From Oidiodendron maius Zn (Eukaryota; Ascomycota; Leotiomycetes; Myxotrichaceae), in contig KN832870.1 in assembly GCA_000827325.1 (NCBI GenBank), positions 4,898,001-4,962,000 of the forward strand: DNA of 64,000 nt, given 5' to 3'. The position numbers were made by a program, and so were the translations under genes. The notes beneath the pieces are model-generated. The model had not been told where the DNA came from. It did no database searches and saw nothing but the letters and a program-made list of their open reading frames with translations. Positions 31,770 through 44,024 of this stretch are shown in pieces; position 1 is the first letter of the stretch, and every line of letters begins with the position of its first letter.

Positions 31770-33466
31770 ATGGGCGCTGAAGAGCCCTTTCTCTACGACC
31801 CAGTTAGGGATGACTTCACTCGTCCCTACACCAACTTCGATCCTAAGGCAGTGTCACGCGCAAGCCTAACTCCCAAGACTCCGAAACCAAAGCAAGAGGG
31901 CCCCTTGGTTTCCTTTAATCAGCATCCAGAGTATGTTTATTGAATAGAAGATTGCAGAAACCTTGCTAACGGTGATGTGCAGCTCTTGGTTTATCCCCGC
32001 ATCTGCAGACTCCGGAACAAAACCAATGAAGCCCAACGTCAAGAAATGGATAAAAGGAACTAGGATCGCGCAACTAATTCTGAGATGCTTTGAACTCATA
32101 TGCTCAGCAGGTTTGCTAACTTTGATGATCATGATGAAAAATGTTTACTTCTCGACTCTGTGGATCATGAGAATAGTTGTGAGTATTGGCCGGGAGAGAT
32201 TTTTGGAGCTGCATTGACATTTATTAGCCCGGAGTTGCCATCCTCCATACTCTGTACGGCGTTTATCACCTTTCTAGAAAGGCATCCGGAAGAACTCCTG
32301 GCTCATCTGCCTCGTACATGTTCTTTGCATCATTCTTCGACTTGTCCTTCGTGCCTTTCTACGCCTTCAGTGCCTACTGGTCTAATTTCGAAGATTGGGG
32401 GTGGGCAACCGTCTTCTCCAAACCGCATATTACGGATATATTCACTATTGCTGTGTTCTATTGTGCAGCAGTCGGTTGTGGTCTATTTTTGATATCCTTT
32501 GGCCTATCGGCATATCTTGCTCTCGTATTTAGAAAGATCACAAATCTGCCTCCTGACATGAACCCGTTGGAAGATAACCTTACTTCTCGAGCTTCTCGAC
32601 ATAAGCGCAATAAGTCATCTATGTCAACGGTTACGACAATCTCGGAGAAGCGCATTTCTGCACCATTAGAGAGCAATCGCAGCTTTGCAACGCTGCAGAA
32701 TGACTTCGCTGCTCCACCTATGATACCCTTCCTGCAAACCAGGACTGGTTCTACAGAGTCGTTTTCAACATACAAGACGACTCCACCTCCATCCAGAGAT
32801 TCCCGCCTTGATTTACCAAGCAGGCAGTATCAAATAAAGATTAATTCAGCCCGCTCGTCCATGGTCGACCTCAAGCGCGGTTCATACGGAGCATCTAGCC
32901 CTCCGAAACGAGCCTCATACACAGAGATCCCGATCTCAGAAACTGGCTCAGAAGATGTTCCACGCCAGCTTGGCATGATTGAAGAAGCTTGGTTCACAGC
33001 TAAATCCCTCAATTCTAAGCAAAGCCGTGCCTCCTCACCTGAAAAAGGCACGTACCAGCCCATAGAGCAGCCTTATGGCTCCGAGAACTGGACACTAGGA
33101 CACCCCAATCCGCTCGAGGCCAATCCTCCCACCCCTCGTCACAACGTATTCTTAAACCGCGACTCTCCCCTCTCCGAGATTAGCAACAACCGTGCGAGTG
33201 GCGACATTGCGGATATGACTTCACAGGCTCAGGAGATTCCATCGATCAGGGATTTCAAGGCCAAACACTACGGGGAGTTAAGGGCCTGCACGCCGCCAGT
33301 TCTGGTTGGTGCAAATAGACAGGTGTCGTCTGGAGCTGATTACCCCAATTTGGGAGGGTTCAGGTCGAAGAATAGGGATGTCAGTGGTAAGATCGTAGAA
33401 GAGGGACGGGGTGGGGAAAAGTCTGGATGGGGAACACGCTTTAGGAAAATTAGTGGACTGAAATGA
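31770..33466 (+). CDS. hypothetical four-helix membrane protein
   Basis: Three exons: 31770-31930, 31983-32178, 32228-33466 (531 aa). The N-terminal 55 residues are soluble (MGAEEPFLYDPVRDDF). Hydrophobic segments then follow: LILRCFELICSAGLLTLMIM, IMRIV/PGVAILHTLYGVYHL across exon junction 2, ASYMFFASFFDLSFVPFYAF, and FTIAVFYCAAVGCGLFLISF. The last about 300 residues are a Ser/Pro/Arg-rich disordered cytosolic tail. This layout is common to a conserved but unstudied group of filamentous-fungal membrane proteins. I do not recognise a named family. Splices were chosen because they keep frame and rebuild continuous helices. Confidence 0.72.
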
Positions 33467-33638
33467 TTTAGTCCGATTTTGATGCTTGGATTGGATTGAA
33501 TTGGATTTACGACTTGGAGTCTATTTGCGGGAGTTATATGGGACATTTGCAGTATCTTGAGGCTGTATTTGTAGGGATGTAGTATGAGATATGGAATATA
33601 ATGCCTCCAACTCCTAATTGCTCAAAAAAGATTTCCTC

Positions 33639-36600
33639 TCAGCGCCTATTTTTCCTGACATATGCTACCCAGTCTGTATCTTCCAACTCTTTATCTTCCA
33701 GCCCAGTGCCTTCCCTCCAGCACGTTTCGTCCCAGGCGCCTAATGTACACAAATGCCTCATAGTCGGTCTACCATGAGGGCAGTTCCAGGGCTTGTCAAG
33801 CTCACCCAGATGCTTGACAACTTTGCCCATCTGCTGATGGGTCAAAGTCTTTCCTATCATAATACTACTCCTACATGCTCTCATGGCGAACATCTTCCGG
33901 ACTCTTGACGGCCGGGGGACTGTTCCAGTTGGATGTTCCGAGAGAAGGGCTAACAGCTCGTCAAGGTCTGTCAGAGAGAATGTTGTTTCACGACTCAATG
34001 GTAAACTAACTAGCTGACAGCGACTGCCGACAGGTGCTTCGCCAGACTGATCAACGTTGACGATAAAACCATTTGTCTCAAGAGCAGAATTATTTTCTAT
34101 GACTATCTCCTCTTCGAGAGCCGTCAAATCCAGAGTTTTTGGTTGCACAAGTCTTTGGGACTGCACAATTGTAGTCGCTTGTAGTCGCTCAAAGTTATAT
34201 TTCTCATCCGATGCATGCTGATCGATGATAAAAAGCTCGTCACCTGCGGAGTCCGAGCCAGGTTCCGAGAGGCGGGTAGCAAGGATAAAGCCAAGGTTGA
34301 ATTGACCGATGACTTTCATCTTTGCGAAATCAGTCTTTGATATAGTCAAAGAGAGCTTCTCTTCGGCTTCAGCAGCCTCCAGGGTGGGTTGTTCTACATC
34401 CGCATCTATTGACTGTTGGTAAATACTCAAGGCCTCGTTGAGGACACGAAACTGCGTGTAAATATTCTGGAAATCAGTTTCAAGAACCTTGACGAGATTC
34501 AAAGTCATATCTTTCTTCTTCCCACCGCCTTTCAGAAGGGCTTTGGCTCGAATGACATTCTCCTCGGACGGTTGAGTTGCAGCTTCTTCAGCTGCCAGGA
34601 TCATCTCTTGAACCGTCGCCTCTTCTCGAGCTTTTTTCTCTTCTTCATCAACATACTCTCCATCATTTTCAGATTCATCACTCTGAGGAGAAAGCTCTTC
34701 ACCATCTTCATCCGTTTTCTGGCTTAACGTAGTTCTCTGAGCCTGGTCTTCGGCAAGAGTTTCATGTTGCACTGAACTATCCACAGAGTGTGGAGATGAA
34801 GGAACAACTTGAGTGTTTTCCTCATCAAGTTCCTTACTTGACTGGAGCTGGTCAGTAGTCCTGGGTGCCGCAAACCGCTGAGAGAGGCGGCTGCCAAATG
34901 AAGGAAGGGAAGTTCCTTCGACTTTCGATCGTCCTGGTGTAGTCGGTTCGTTGCTGATCCGTTGCCTCTTGGGGACATGTGTTCCAATAGATCGTGTCGT
35001 TGTATGGTCACCAATGGTAATTGTAGCTACCTCTGGAGGGGGTCGTTGTCGCCGTGGACTAGCTGTAAAAACATTTGACAGTGTCGAGGATGGTTTTGGT
35101 GGTGACTGAAGAGCAGGTATTGGCGGCTCATCGATTTCTTGGGTCCCTTGAAGTGCGTTATCATTCGAGCGCTGCCCTGACATGCCCTTCTCTAACATAT
35201 GCTGGTCTCGTTCCAGAATAGAATCAGGTGATGGCGGCGAAGATTCCTGTCCAGCCGGCGGGCCACCATGCTCTGAAACATTGAGCCCCAAACTAGGCAA
35301 CTGGCTTTCTTCTGCTGGTAATTCTTCGACTCCTTCTAACTCTTCGCGGGAGCCTTCATTCGCAAAGTCTTGTGGTTCGGCAACTGCATCTGCATAATGA
35401 TCAGTCTTTCTCCCCATCCATTTCGACATCAGGTTAACAGCCTCGCGATCTCGAGTTGTTGAGTTCTTTGACGCCCAGTCTTCAATGTTGGCATTAGACG
35501 GCCCGCGCAAGGTCTCATCTTGCTCTCTACTAGAAAGCTCATGCTCACCGTCTCCATCGTGCGAATTATTGGCTTGACTTCCACCTTTCGGGGCTTGAGT
35601 AGGTGCAGCACTTTCGCGATTAATTGTTAACTGCTTGTAAGATGGCTGCTTCTGTCCGGGTATGTGTGAAACTGGTACAGTGTATTCCTGGGATTCAAAT
35701 AGCGCAATAAGATCCGTTTTCAGATTCTCCAACATACGAGTCTGGTCGTGGAGCAAGATAGTTCGCTTATCAGGGCTGACGTTCACATCATACAAATGGG
35801 TATCCAGTTCTATATTTGCAAATATGAATGGGGACTGTGAAGCGTTGTATGTCTTGTAGACTTCGTTGAATGCCCTCGAAACTTGGGGAAGCCCACAGGG
35901 TCGAGCATTAACAAAGAACATTTGCCTATCAGGTGTCTGACGTCCTTCGCCAGATAATGGTCGCGAGATATGTCCAACTACGCGAATTTGTGTCTTCCCG
36001 TCATCTCCTTTTGAAACCAGCTTCCTGCCCTGGCCAGCAGTTGGCTCCAGTTCAAGAGTTAATTCCAGAGGTACCAAGGCGGCAAGCGTCTTCGCACCGA
36101 ATACATTAACGATATTATCTCGCGTGGTTCGATTACCCTTTGTGGCAAAAAGTGTCGTCTTCTTGCCTTTGGCAGCCTGCTGGGAAACGGAAAACTTTAT
36201 GCCAGTCTGAATGCAAGCATACTGTCCTAGAACTCCAGTAACCCGACCCCACTCTCTCTTGATGTTTCTCTCCAGCTCTCTTCTCCGGACTGGAAGATTA
36301 TTGAAGAGATTCTCAACTGTGACGGTCGTTCCCTTCTGTGCTGCGATGGTACTCGTCCCTTTCAGCTTCCCTGATTCTTCAAACTCGAGCTTGGTTCCTT
36401 TCGGGGCATCCGCTGCCAGACATGTTATAATGGAGAACTTGGACAGAGCGCATAACGAAGATAGCGCCTCGCCTCGAAAGCCGAATGTCTGAAGCGTTTC
36501 GAGGTCGGAATAAGATGAGAGTTTAGAGGTATAGTGCTTGAGTGCGACAGTTTCGTAGTTCTGCGGAGATATCCCATCGCCATTGTCTTGTACCTCGATG

Positions 36601-36870
36601 GAATCAAGTCCTTGGTTTTTAAACCGAACATCTATGGCATAATTTAGCCATGTTATAATCCTTATAACAGTCGAGGCACTGACCTATACTTGTGGCTCCT
36701 GCATCAAGGCTATTCTCAACAAGCTCCTTTACCACAGAACATAGATCAACGATGACCTGACCGGACTGTATCTGATGTACCTATCGCCGAGAGTATTAGT
36801 ACACCTTCAATAAACGTAGTGTATTCAGAGAGCTCACTGATCGGCCATCTATCGGCTTTATGGTGGCCAT
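33639..36870 (-). CDS. pms1: DNA mismatch repair protein Pms1 (MutL homolog)
   Basis: Partner of Mlh1 in MutL-alpha, the nuclear endonuclease of mismatch repair. Three exons: 36870-36838, 36780-36684, 36631-33639 (1,040 aa). The GHKL ATPase head starts [11 protein letters not shown] and carries [20 protein letters not shown] and [12 protein letters not shown]. Next come the transducer blocks [12 protein letters not shown] and [17 protein letters not shown] long acidic Ser/Glu linker (about 385-780) follows. The C-terminal dimerisation and endonuclease domain has the metal motif [12 protein letters not shown], then [12 protein letters not shown] and [11 protein letters not shown]. All catalytic landmarks are present, so the protein should be active. 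Confidence 0.95.
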
Positions 36871-37297
36871 GACATGATTGCCCAGCTATCACGACATCCT
36901 GGGAAGACGCGCAGTGGAGTTAACTTATCTTCGCGTTGTGCAGTTTAGGTAATACACCCCCCCCCCCCCCCTCCCCCCCCCGGGCCCTCTCGACCCATCC
37001 CCGAAAGTTAACTATTTCTTATGATCTTTCTCTACCAAATTTTCTATACGTGTTATTTATATGGTAACCTTAAGAATAAAATCATATCTAACAATACTTG
37101 TATTATTTCCCTACGCTCTATTCAAAGATATAATTTTCAGGAGCAAGAGTATACAACGCTCAAAAGACTAGTTATCCAATGTAAGCCGAGGGTAACTTTT
37201 GAGTCAAGATTTATTTGAAAAGCACCTAGTTGTAGACAGTTTTTAATTGATACGTTCGGAGTTTCCATAGTTTGAAACCAATTCCATGATATCTAGC
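36871..37297. other. intergenic with poly-C tract
   Basis: 427 bp between the pms1 start and the 3' end of the next gene. The left part is the pms1 promoter and contains the poly-C tract (separate entry). The right part is AT-rich. No gene seen. Confidence 0.6.
36957..36981. repeat. poly-C mononucleotide tract
   Basis: A run of 15 C, one T, then 9 C, followed by GGGCCC. It lies 87 bp upstream of the pms1 start codon. Long G/C homopolymers are slippage-prone and are natural substrates of mismatch repair. Confidence 0.9.
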
Positions 37298-38267
37298 TTA
37301 AATACCCCGTCCACCGTCGACTTCCAAACAAGTTCCTGTAATGAATTTCGCCTCGTCACTCGCTAGAAAGAGGCAGTAGTTCGCGACGTCAGACGGTTGA
37401 GTAAGTCTTCCCAGTGGGACATTAAAGAGAAAGTTCTTCACATTCTCTTCATTGTATGGCACGCCAACAAAGCTCTCAAAGCTTAGGGATTTCTCCTATT
37501 AATATAATGAGCGGAAACGGGAGACAGGATGCTTACAGGCCAGTGCCACTGAGGAGTGGGTAGACAGAGTTGATGCGGATATTTTTTGGTCCATATTCAG
37601 CGGCCAGGCCTTTGGTGGCATTGGCTACTGCAGCTTTACTTGCGTTGTACCACACGAGACCGGGTCGAGGTCTGGTGGCTCCGATAGAGGCGATATTGAT
37701 CATTGAACCCCCATCTCCTTGGTTGATGAGATTAGGGATGAAATGGCGAGACGACTAAGAAATAGTAAATATACTGGCATATATCAAAGACAACCCTATG
37801 GTATGACAAGTGGGTGCTTCTGAAAGTACCTACGTGGAATATGCTCCTCACGTTCACATTAAACACCTTATCGAATTCGTCCTCAGTAACCTCTATCGAT
37901 GGCTACATGAATAGCTGTAATTACACGCTCGTTCTCTTTTTAATATGGGGATCTCACTCACCTTGTTCTTATAAGTCGTTCCCGCATTATTGACACAGAT
38001 GTCAATTCGTCCAAATTTGCCCATTGTGTTCTCCATCAGCCTTTCCCAGTCTTCCTCCTTCGAAACATCCATCCTGATAAAATGCATACTATGAGGGCGG
38101 TAGCTTGCAACGCGTTCTCCGCCAACCGGGTCTATGTCTGCTACAACGACTTTGCAGCCCTCTTCCGCGAAGCGTTGGGAGATGGCTTCTCCAAATCCAC
38201 TCCCGCCACCCGTGACGATGGCAACCTTGCCATTAAGACGGCTGCCAAGTGTCTTGGTGTTCGACAT
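37298..38267 (-). CDS. short-chain dehydrogenase/reductase
   Basis: Classical SDR, 258 aa from four exons: 38267-37962, 37902-37834, 37754-37537, 37481-37298. It has the nucleotide motif TGGGSGFGEAI, NNAGTTYKNK, Ser in INIASIGA, catalytic YNASK, INSVYPLLSGTGL, and C-terminal TGTCLEVDGGRGI. The segment GTGLFESFVGVP is typical of a fungal subgroup annotated as glucose/ribitol or 3-oxoacyl reductases. The last intron uses the less common acceptor CTAAG; the alternative CAATAG-type site leads at once to a stop. No targeting signal; cytosolic NAD(P)-dependent oxidoreductase of unknown substrate. Confidence 0.87.
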
Positions 38268-39614
38268 TTGGTGAGGTTGTTCAATTGTGGAAAGGTCGTT
38301 GAGTATTCCTCTTGTAGCTACTCAACTCTGTGGGAACGACTATGCTGGGTAGAGTATGTTACAAAAAGACCGAGTCTTCAAGCACTCTGTAGCTTAGGAT
38401 ACCAAATCTTGGAGTATAGAAAATTGAGATAATATGAGATTGTGTCTTGAGACCGACTTACCATCGATGAATGCATGCGTTGAGTAACTGAGGTGGGGTG
38501 ATTCAGCACGTGAGGGCGGGGAAACCCTCCCGAGGAAGATTGGTCCATGGTCTCAGCAAAGTTTACTTGGAGCTCATTCTGAGATATTTTCATATTAAAA
38601 ATTTTTTTCTCTAGAAATTATAAAATGTAGCCTCCAGAGAGAACATATTTTCATATCTACGGTTTCCGGGTTCCATAATTATGGGTCGCGACACAGCAGA
38701 TCAAACAGGACTCTGCCCGGGTTCGTTTTGTCACTCCGTCATCTTCGGGCTCAATAACTGCAGACCTCAATTTCTAGGGCGGGCTGCGTAAGAGATCTTC
38801 TTGCATGAAAGGAGCTTTAGAGAAGGCTCATGGGTCAGTGTGTCGGTACACGCGTCTCTTGATAGATAAGGAGATATGAAACGGTATCAACAAGGGCAGA
38901 ACTCTCCACCTTAAACCTCTGGGAATGCTCTCATGACCATAGCTAGCGGCTTTACAACGCGTCTCGCATCGAAGGATGTTTCGAAACTTGCTTGGCTCTT
39001 CCCGAGTGGCTCAGAGGTAGATGGCTGTCTGCACTCCCAGGCCAAAGAGGGGATAGATTCCCATGCCGGATTTGGGTGTCCAGTACTGGGCCGGTGTACG
39101 GGGTTTGCATCCCTATGGCCCAAGACAGAGGCCATGACGCGGTCAGCCTCCTCTCGTCGACGAGGTCGGCGCCGGGGGATGGTGGCAGGTTTACCAAGCG
39201 TAGTCACGTCATTCGTAGACATCCCAGTTGTGGCTCAAGGGAGAGCTGCAGTGAAGGGTCGTGAAGTGCCGTACGAGGCATTGAAGCCATCATATCGTGT
39301 ATGCGGGTTTTGACGATCAGATAGAGCCACTGCCTGGCGAGCAGTGCACAGCCCTCTTTGTGATCATCGCCCGCGCTCGTATAGGAGCTGTTAATTGATG
39401 CGTTGGGGAGTGGTAAATGAAGCCAGTGGAACTGGTGTTGCTCGGCAGAAGCTGCCGTCGTTGCTGATAGAAAAACTTGGCCCGATCTCGCGTAGCTGGG
39501 ATTCTTCCTTTGCAGCTTCCACTGGCCGGGCAGAGCGTGCGATAACCAACCCAGCATCCGTCCACTGCCATTGTATCGTTGCGACGGAGCGGGAGAGTTG
39601 TCACAGTCATTTAG
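38268..39614. other. intergenic
   Basis: 1.35 kb with no convincing gene. Several short overlapping frames on both strands at 38911-39313 arise in GC-rich DNA. One on the minus strand (39222-38911, 103 codons with a true ATG) cannot be fully dismissed, but it has no recognisable feature. The right part is the promoter and leader of the bst1 gene. Confidence 0.45.
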
Positions 39615-42600
39615 ATGCGGACGCGCTCGTTGGGGTCGGCCGCAGAGGAAGAAGGCGCCGGCTCAGGCCCGTCGCCGGATGCTGGCGGAGATTTGTCCCT
39701 AGAGGGGCGTGCCGACGAGGCCAAGGCCATATCGAACACTTCCTCGAATATCTCCTCGAAGATTCGCCAGCCGACAGCCCACCTGCCAATTCCTCAAAAC
39801 GCTTCGAAGGAGGTCGATCGCCACAAGAGCTTCGAGAGGAGGCCGGCATCCGCTAGGAGCCGGGCCCCTAACAACAGCGAGAATTGGAAGCCGGCAGATG
39901 CACGACATGGGCAGCTAGAGAAGACTCGCTCTGCGGATCCAGCTGTCATTACCGTGACCTCGAGGGAGTTCACTGCAGCTGGGAAAATGCCCGATACCAA
40001 GCAAAACACCCGCCGGCCCAGGCTGCGCAGCCCCTGGGCATGCTCTCCGCTCACTCTCGTTACAACCTTGGTGGCTATAGGATGCTTGGCTACCATAATA
40101 CACTCCTTTATGACTCGACAATTGGAGGGGAAAGGGTGTCGGATGTCCTATATGAGACCTTCCTTTGCGAAGCTGACGGATTTCGATACTGAACATACTC
40201 GATTTGCTAGCAAATATTCTACCTACTTATATCGGGAAGGGCTGATAGACGAGGACACCAAGGTATGCGACTAGATGCGATAAGGATATAATTATGCTAA
40301 CTGGACGCCCACAGGTCAAAGGAGTTCCTGTCCTCTTTATTCCCGGTAACGCAGGTAGCTATAAGCAAGTTCGACCGATTGCCGCCGAAGCCGCAACTTA
40401 CTTTCATGACGTTGTACAACACGACCCTGCCGCAATCAATGCTGGCGTTCGAAATCTAGACTTCTTCACTGTCGATTTTAATGAAGATATAACTGCATTC
40501 CATGGGCAGACGATGCTAGACCAGGCGGAATATCTCAATGAAGCTGTTGCATATATTCTATCCCTCTATCACGATCCACGCAGATCTCGTCGGGACCCAG
40601 CTCTCCCAGACCCCACGTCGGTAATAATACTGGGACACTCAATGGGTGGCATAGTTGCACGAACGATGTTAATAATGCCGAATTATCAATCGAATTCGAT
40701 CAATACGATTATTACGATGTCTGCACCGCATGCACGGCCCCCAGTCTCCTTCGATTATGAAATTGTCAAGACCTACAAAGAGATCAATGACTATTGGAGA
40801 CAAGCATATTCACAAAAATGGGCAAATAATAATCCATTGTGGCATGTCACTTTAATCTCTATAGCCGGAGGAGGGCTCGATACTGTGGTCCCGTCAGACT
40901 ACGCGAGTTTGGAGTCCCTCGTGCCAGATACACATGGCTTTACTGTCTACACCACGTCTGTACCGACTGTTTGGACGAGTATGGATCACCAGGCAATTCT
41001 GTGGTGCGACCAATTCCGAAAAGTCGTTGTTCGATCTTTGTACGAAGTTGTCGATGTTAACCGGCCCGGTCAGACGAAACCTCGTGCCGACAGGATGAGG
41101 GTTTTCAAGAAGTGGTACCTGACAGGTATGGAAGATATTGCCGAGAAGACCATCACTCAGAAAGAGCCCACTACCCTCCTGACCCTCGAAGAAGATTCGA
41201 ACTCGATCATTGCTCAGGGTGAGCGATTGACCCTTCGCAAGTTTGGCGAGTCTCGCAAACCACATGCTCACCTATTGCCAATCCCACCCCAAGGGGCGCC
41301 TGGTGGGACGCGATTCACGCTCTTGACCGACCAAAAACTTGATAAGCCAGGTGACTCGGGGAAGCTAGAGGTCCTCTTCTGTAGCGTATTTCCACTGCAT
41401 TCCGGGCAATCGTCAAGCTTATTTTCTATGAATATGGATCTCTCTGGGGATAGCTCCAGATCTACAAGGCTTGCGTGCAAGAACGCCGCTTCTGATGGCA
41501 TTCCACTTCCTGCATCGACGAGAATGACCAAGAAACCGTTCTACCTCGATGGAGAGAAGGAGATCCAACCATTCTCGTATCTTCAGTATGATTTGGACGA
41601 CATATTGGATCATCAGTTTGTTGCCATTGTTGACAAGACTGTTGATCCAACTCCCGGATGGGTGATTGCGGAGTTCAGCGATATTGTACAGTCACAGCGG
41701 ATTCGGTTTCTTGGACTTCGGAGACTGATAGCTTTCGGGACATCCTGGAAGCTACCGGCGGTGAGACCTATGGTTTCTGAAATCTCCCTTCCTGCCATAT
41801 ACTCCAGTTTGCTTGCCTATACTCTAGACATGGGCAGCCAAGCGTGTGGGGATGAGGCCGAACTCTTCACACCTCTTCTGCGACAGTACATGTCCGACCC
41901 GTACGAGTCAAAATATTTTGTCAACGTTAAACATGTCGATATCAACTTGCATGGGGAGTCACCATTCATGCCACCATCCATTAAGCAGAATCCAACCCAG
42001 GACGGACTGACTCTCCAGTTCTGGACTGACCCTACCTGCAATTCGAGTATCAAACTCTCGCTGAGGATTGATATTCCAGGGAGCTTAGGAAAGCTATATA
42101 TGCGGTATAGAACAGTATTCACCGCCTTTCCGCTTCTTGTCGTTGCGCTAGTGTTGAGGAAACAGTTCCGAATCTACGATGGGACAGGAATCTTCATACC
42201 GTTTGCCGAAAGTCTGGACTTGTGCCTGCGACAGTCCTTTCCCCTCGTCTTGGCAGCTCTCACATGCCTCTCGATATCCTTGGCGCAAGAGAGTTCAGCA
42301 CCTCCTCGAACTTCCTCCAGCTTTTGGACGGGTTGGAGCGGCAACGCAACCGAATCGCAGATTAATTTTGCCAAGAATGAGCTCCTCGTGGGCGCGCAGG
42401 ATCCATTCTTCTGGTTCATGGTTCCCCTGATCGGATTGCTCTGCGTTGGAGTATGCGTTGTAATCAATTACACAACGCTTGCTATTACCCAGGGCCTTAG
42501 CATTTTATATGGATGGCTAACCTTCAAGCCCGCTTGGGTGCGGAACGATGACAAGAGGAGAACCATATCGCCCATCTTTCAAGCCTCCACACCTCGAAGA

Positions 42601-43176
42601 CGGCTGCTGACAACGGCTGTGTTATTATTCTTCGTCTCGACTGTCATACCATATCAATTCGCATACCTTGTTGCATGCCTTGTGCAGATGGCAACGGCTG
42701 CGCGCGCTCTCCGTATTACTCGAGAAGCTCGATCGATCTCGAATCAGAACTTCTACAACTATGTTCACTCCATTCTAATCCTCATGATGTGGATCCTCCC
42801 CATCAATCTTCCCATCCTTGTAGTATGGGTTCATAATTTAGCAGTCCACTGGCTCACTCCATTCTCTTCACACCACAACGTCCTGTCTATCATGCCGTTT
42901 ATCGTCCTAGTTGAGACCCTCACCACTGGTAAGATGGTTCCTCGAGTCACATCTGGCCTTCACCATCTCACGAGTATCTTTTTCTTCTGTATCGCAATCT
43001 ACGCAGCTGTGTATGGCATGACTTACGCATACATGCTTCACTATCTCGTCAACTTTGTTGCTGCGTGGCTTGTAGCGATCCATTCGTCGACGACGCCTTG
43101 GACCTTGGCAAGTATAAGATTGATACTTGATCCCGAGGCAGAAGAAAGCAGCCGCAAGCAAGGCAAGACGCCATGA
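39615..43176 (+). CDS. bst1: GPI inositol-deacylase Bst1 (PGAP1)
   Basis: ER membrane lipase that removes the acyl chain from inositol of GPI anchors, needed for ER exit and quality control of GPI proteins. Two exons: 39615-40262 and 40315-43176 (1,169 aa). A first membrane segment follows MPDTKQNTRRPRLRSPW (TLVTTLVAIGCLATIIH). The lumenal lipase domain has VLFIPGNAGSYKQVRPIA and the nucleophile elbow GHSMGG (Ser325), then SAPHARPPVSFD. The C-terminal third has several membrane helices. From the first ATG there is a 124-residue Ser/Arg/Glu-rich N-terminal extension; an internal ATG at 39987 would give the usual short cytosolic tail. Which start is used is open. Confidence 0.94.
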
Positions 43177-44024
43177 AATCGCGTCACGACCTTCATCCGA
43201 TAAATGATAACACGACACGCTGTGGCCACGTTATAATACTCCATTTCATGCTAGGTTCCACAGCCACTCATACCCGGCGTTTTGTGTCTTTATATCATCG
43301 TGCATCTTTCACTCTCGCGGGGACTGGTTCAACATTACTATGACAATATACTGTCTTCACAGTATGTCATCGTGGGGGCTTGTACAATATAAAGACATAC
43401 TGGTGTCCATATTTCAATGTACACTTGTACGTTCGCGCTAGTGGATGGTATAGCCGCCATTTGCCACTTCTCTTCTTGCATCGACTGGGCCATCTTCTAG
43501 TCATATTAATGTTTATGTGTGCTATCCATCTGCGGTTGGGCGATGGCACGGGAGGAGCGGAAGGTGTGATTGGAGAGTTTATCAGTTGTAATATGATGAT
43601 GATCGAAGGGCTGGGGCATTTTGGGGGCTGGCCCCAGGATATTTTCTCCTCTTTTTGTTCACTCACTCGACGAGATACGCTGTACTCGCATCAGGGAAGT
43701 ATGGGTGGAGTTTAAGTGGCATTCCGGGGATATAGATATTGCCATTATTACTGAGTAGCCGTTGAAATGCAGACTCCGAGGATGTTTCCACATGCCATGG
43801 AAGTTTCGAAGCTCATTTTATTTGTCTACCAATGAATATGATGTTGAAATTTGAAGTCCATCTATAGATACACAAGACGTTACTCACTCAGGCCGTCTTG
43901 CGATGTCTATCTCTAAGTATATCACATATCCAACGCCAGTTCCGAAGCTGCACTTTCCTAATCCGTACCCAAATAACACCCACTGGCAACTTAAAACATC
44001 ATAAGCATACGGGTATTGTCAAAT
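43177..44024. other. convergent intergenic region
   Basis: 848 bp between the stops of bst1 and the leftward MFS gene. Open frames at 43380-43715 are short and unstructured. No gene seen. Confidence 0.5.

Noticed and set aside
38985-39060. tRNA-like stretch with GGCTCAGAGGTAGA
   Set aside because: No matching T-arm (GGTTCGA type), no acceptor-stem pairing found. Not a tRNA.
38911-39313. overlapping short frames on both strands
   Set aside because: Three frames open at once in GC-rich DNA; composition explains it. The 103-codon minus frame has a true ATG but nothing else supports it.
43380-43715. 111-codon + frame
   Set aside because: No domain, hydrophobic by composition only, lies between two converging 3' ends.
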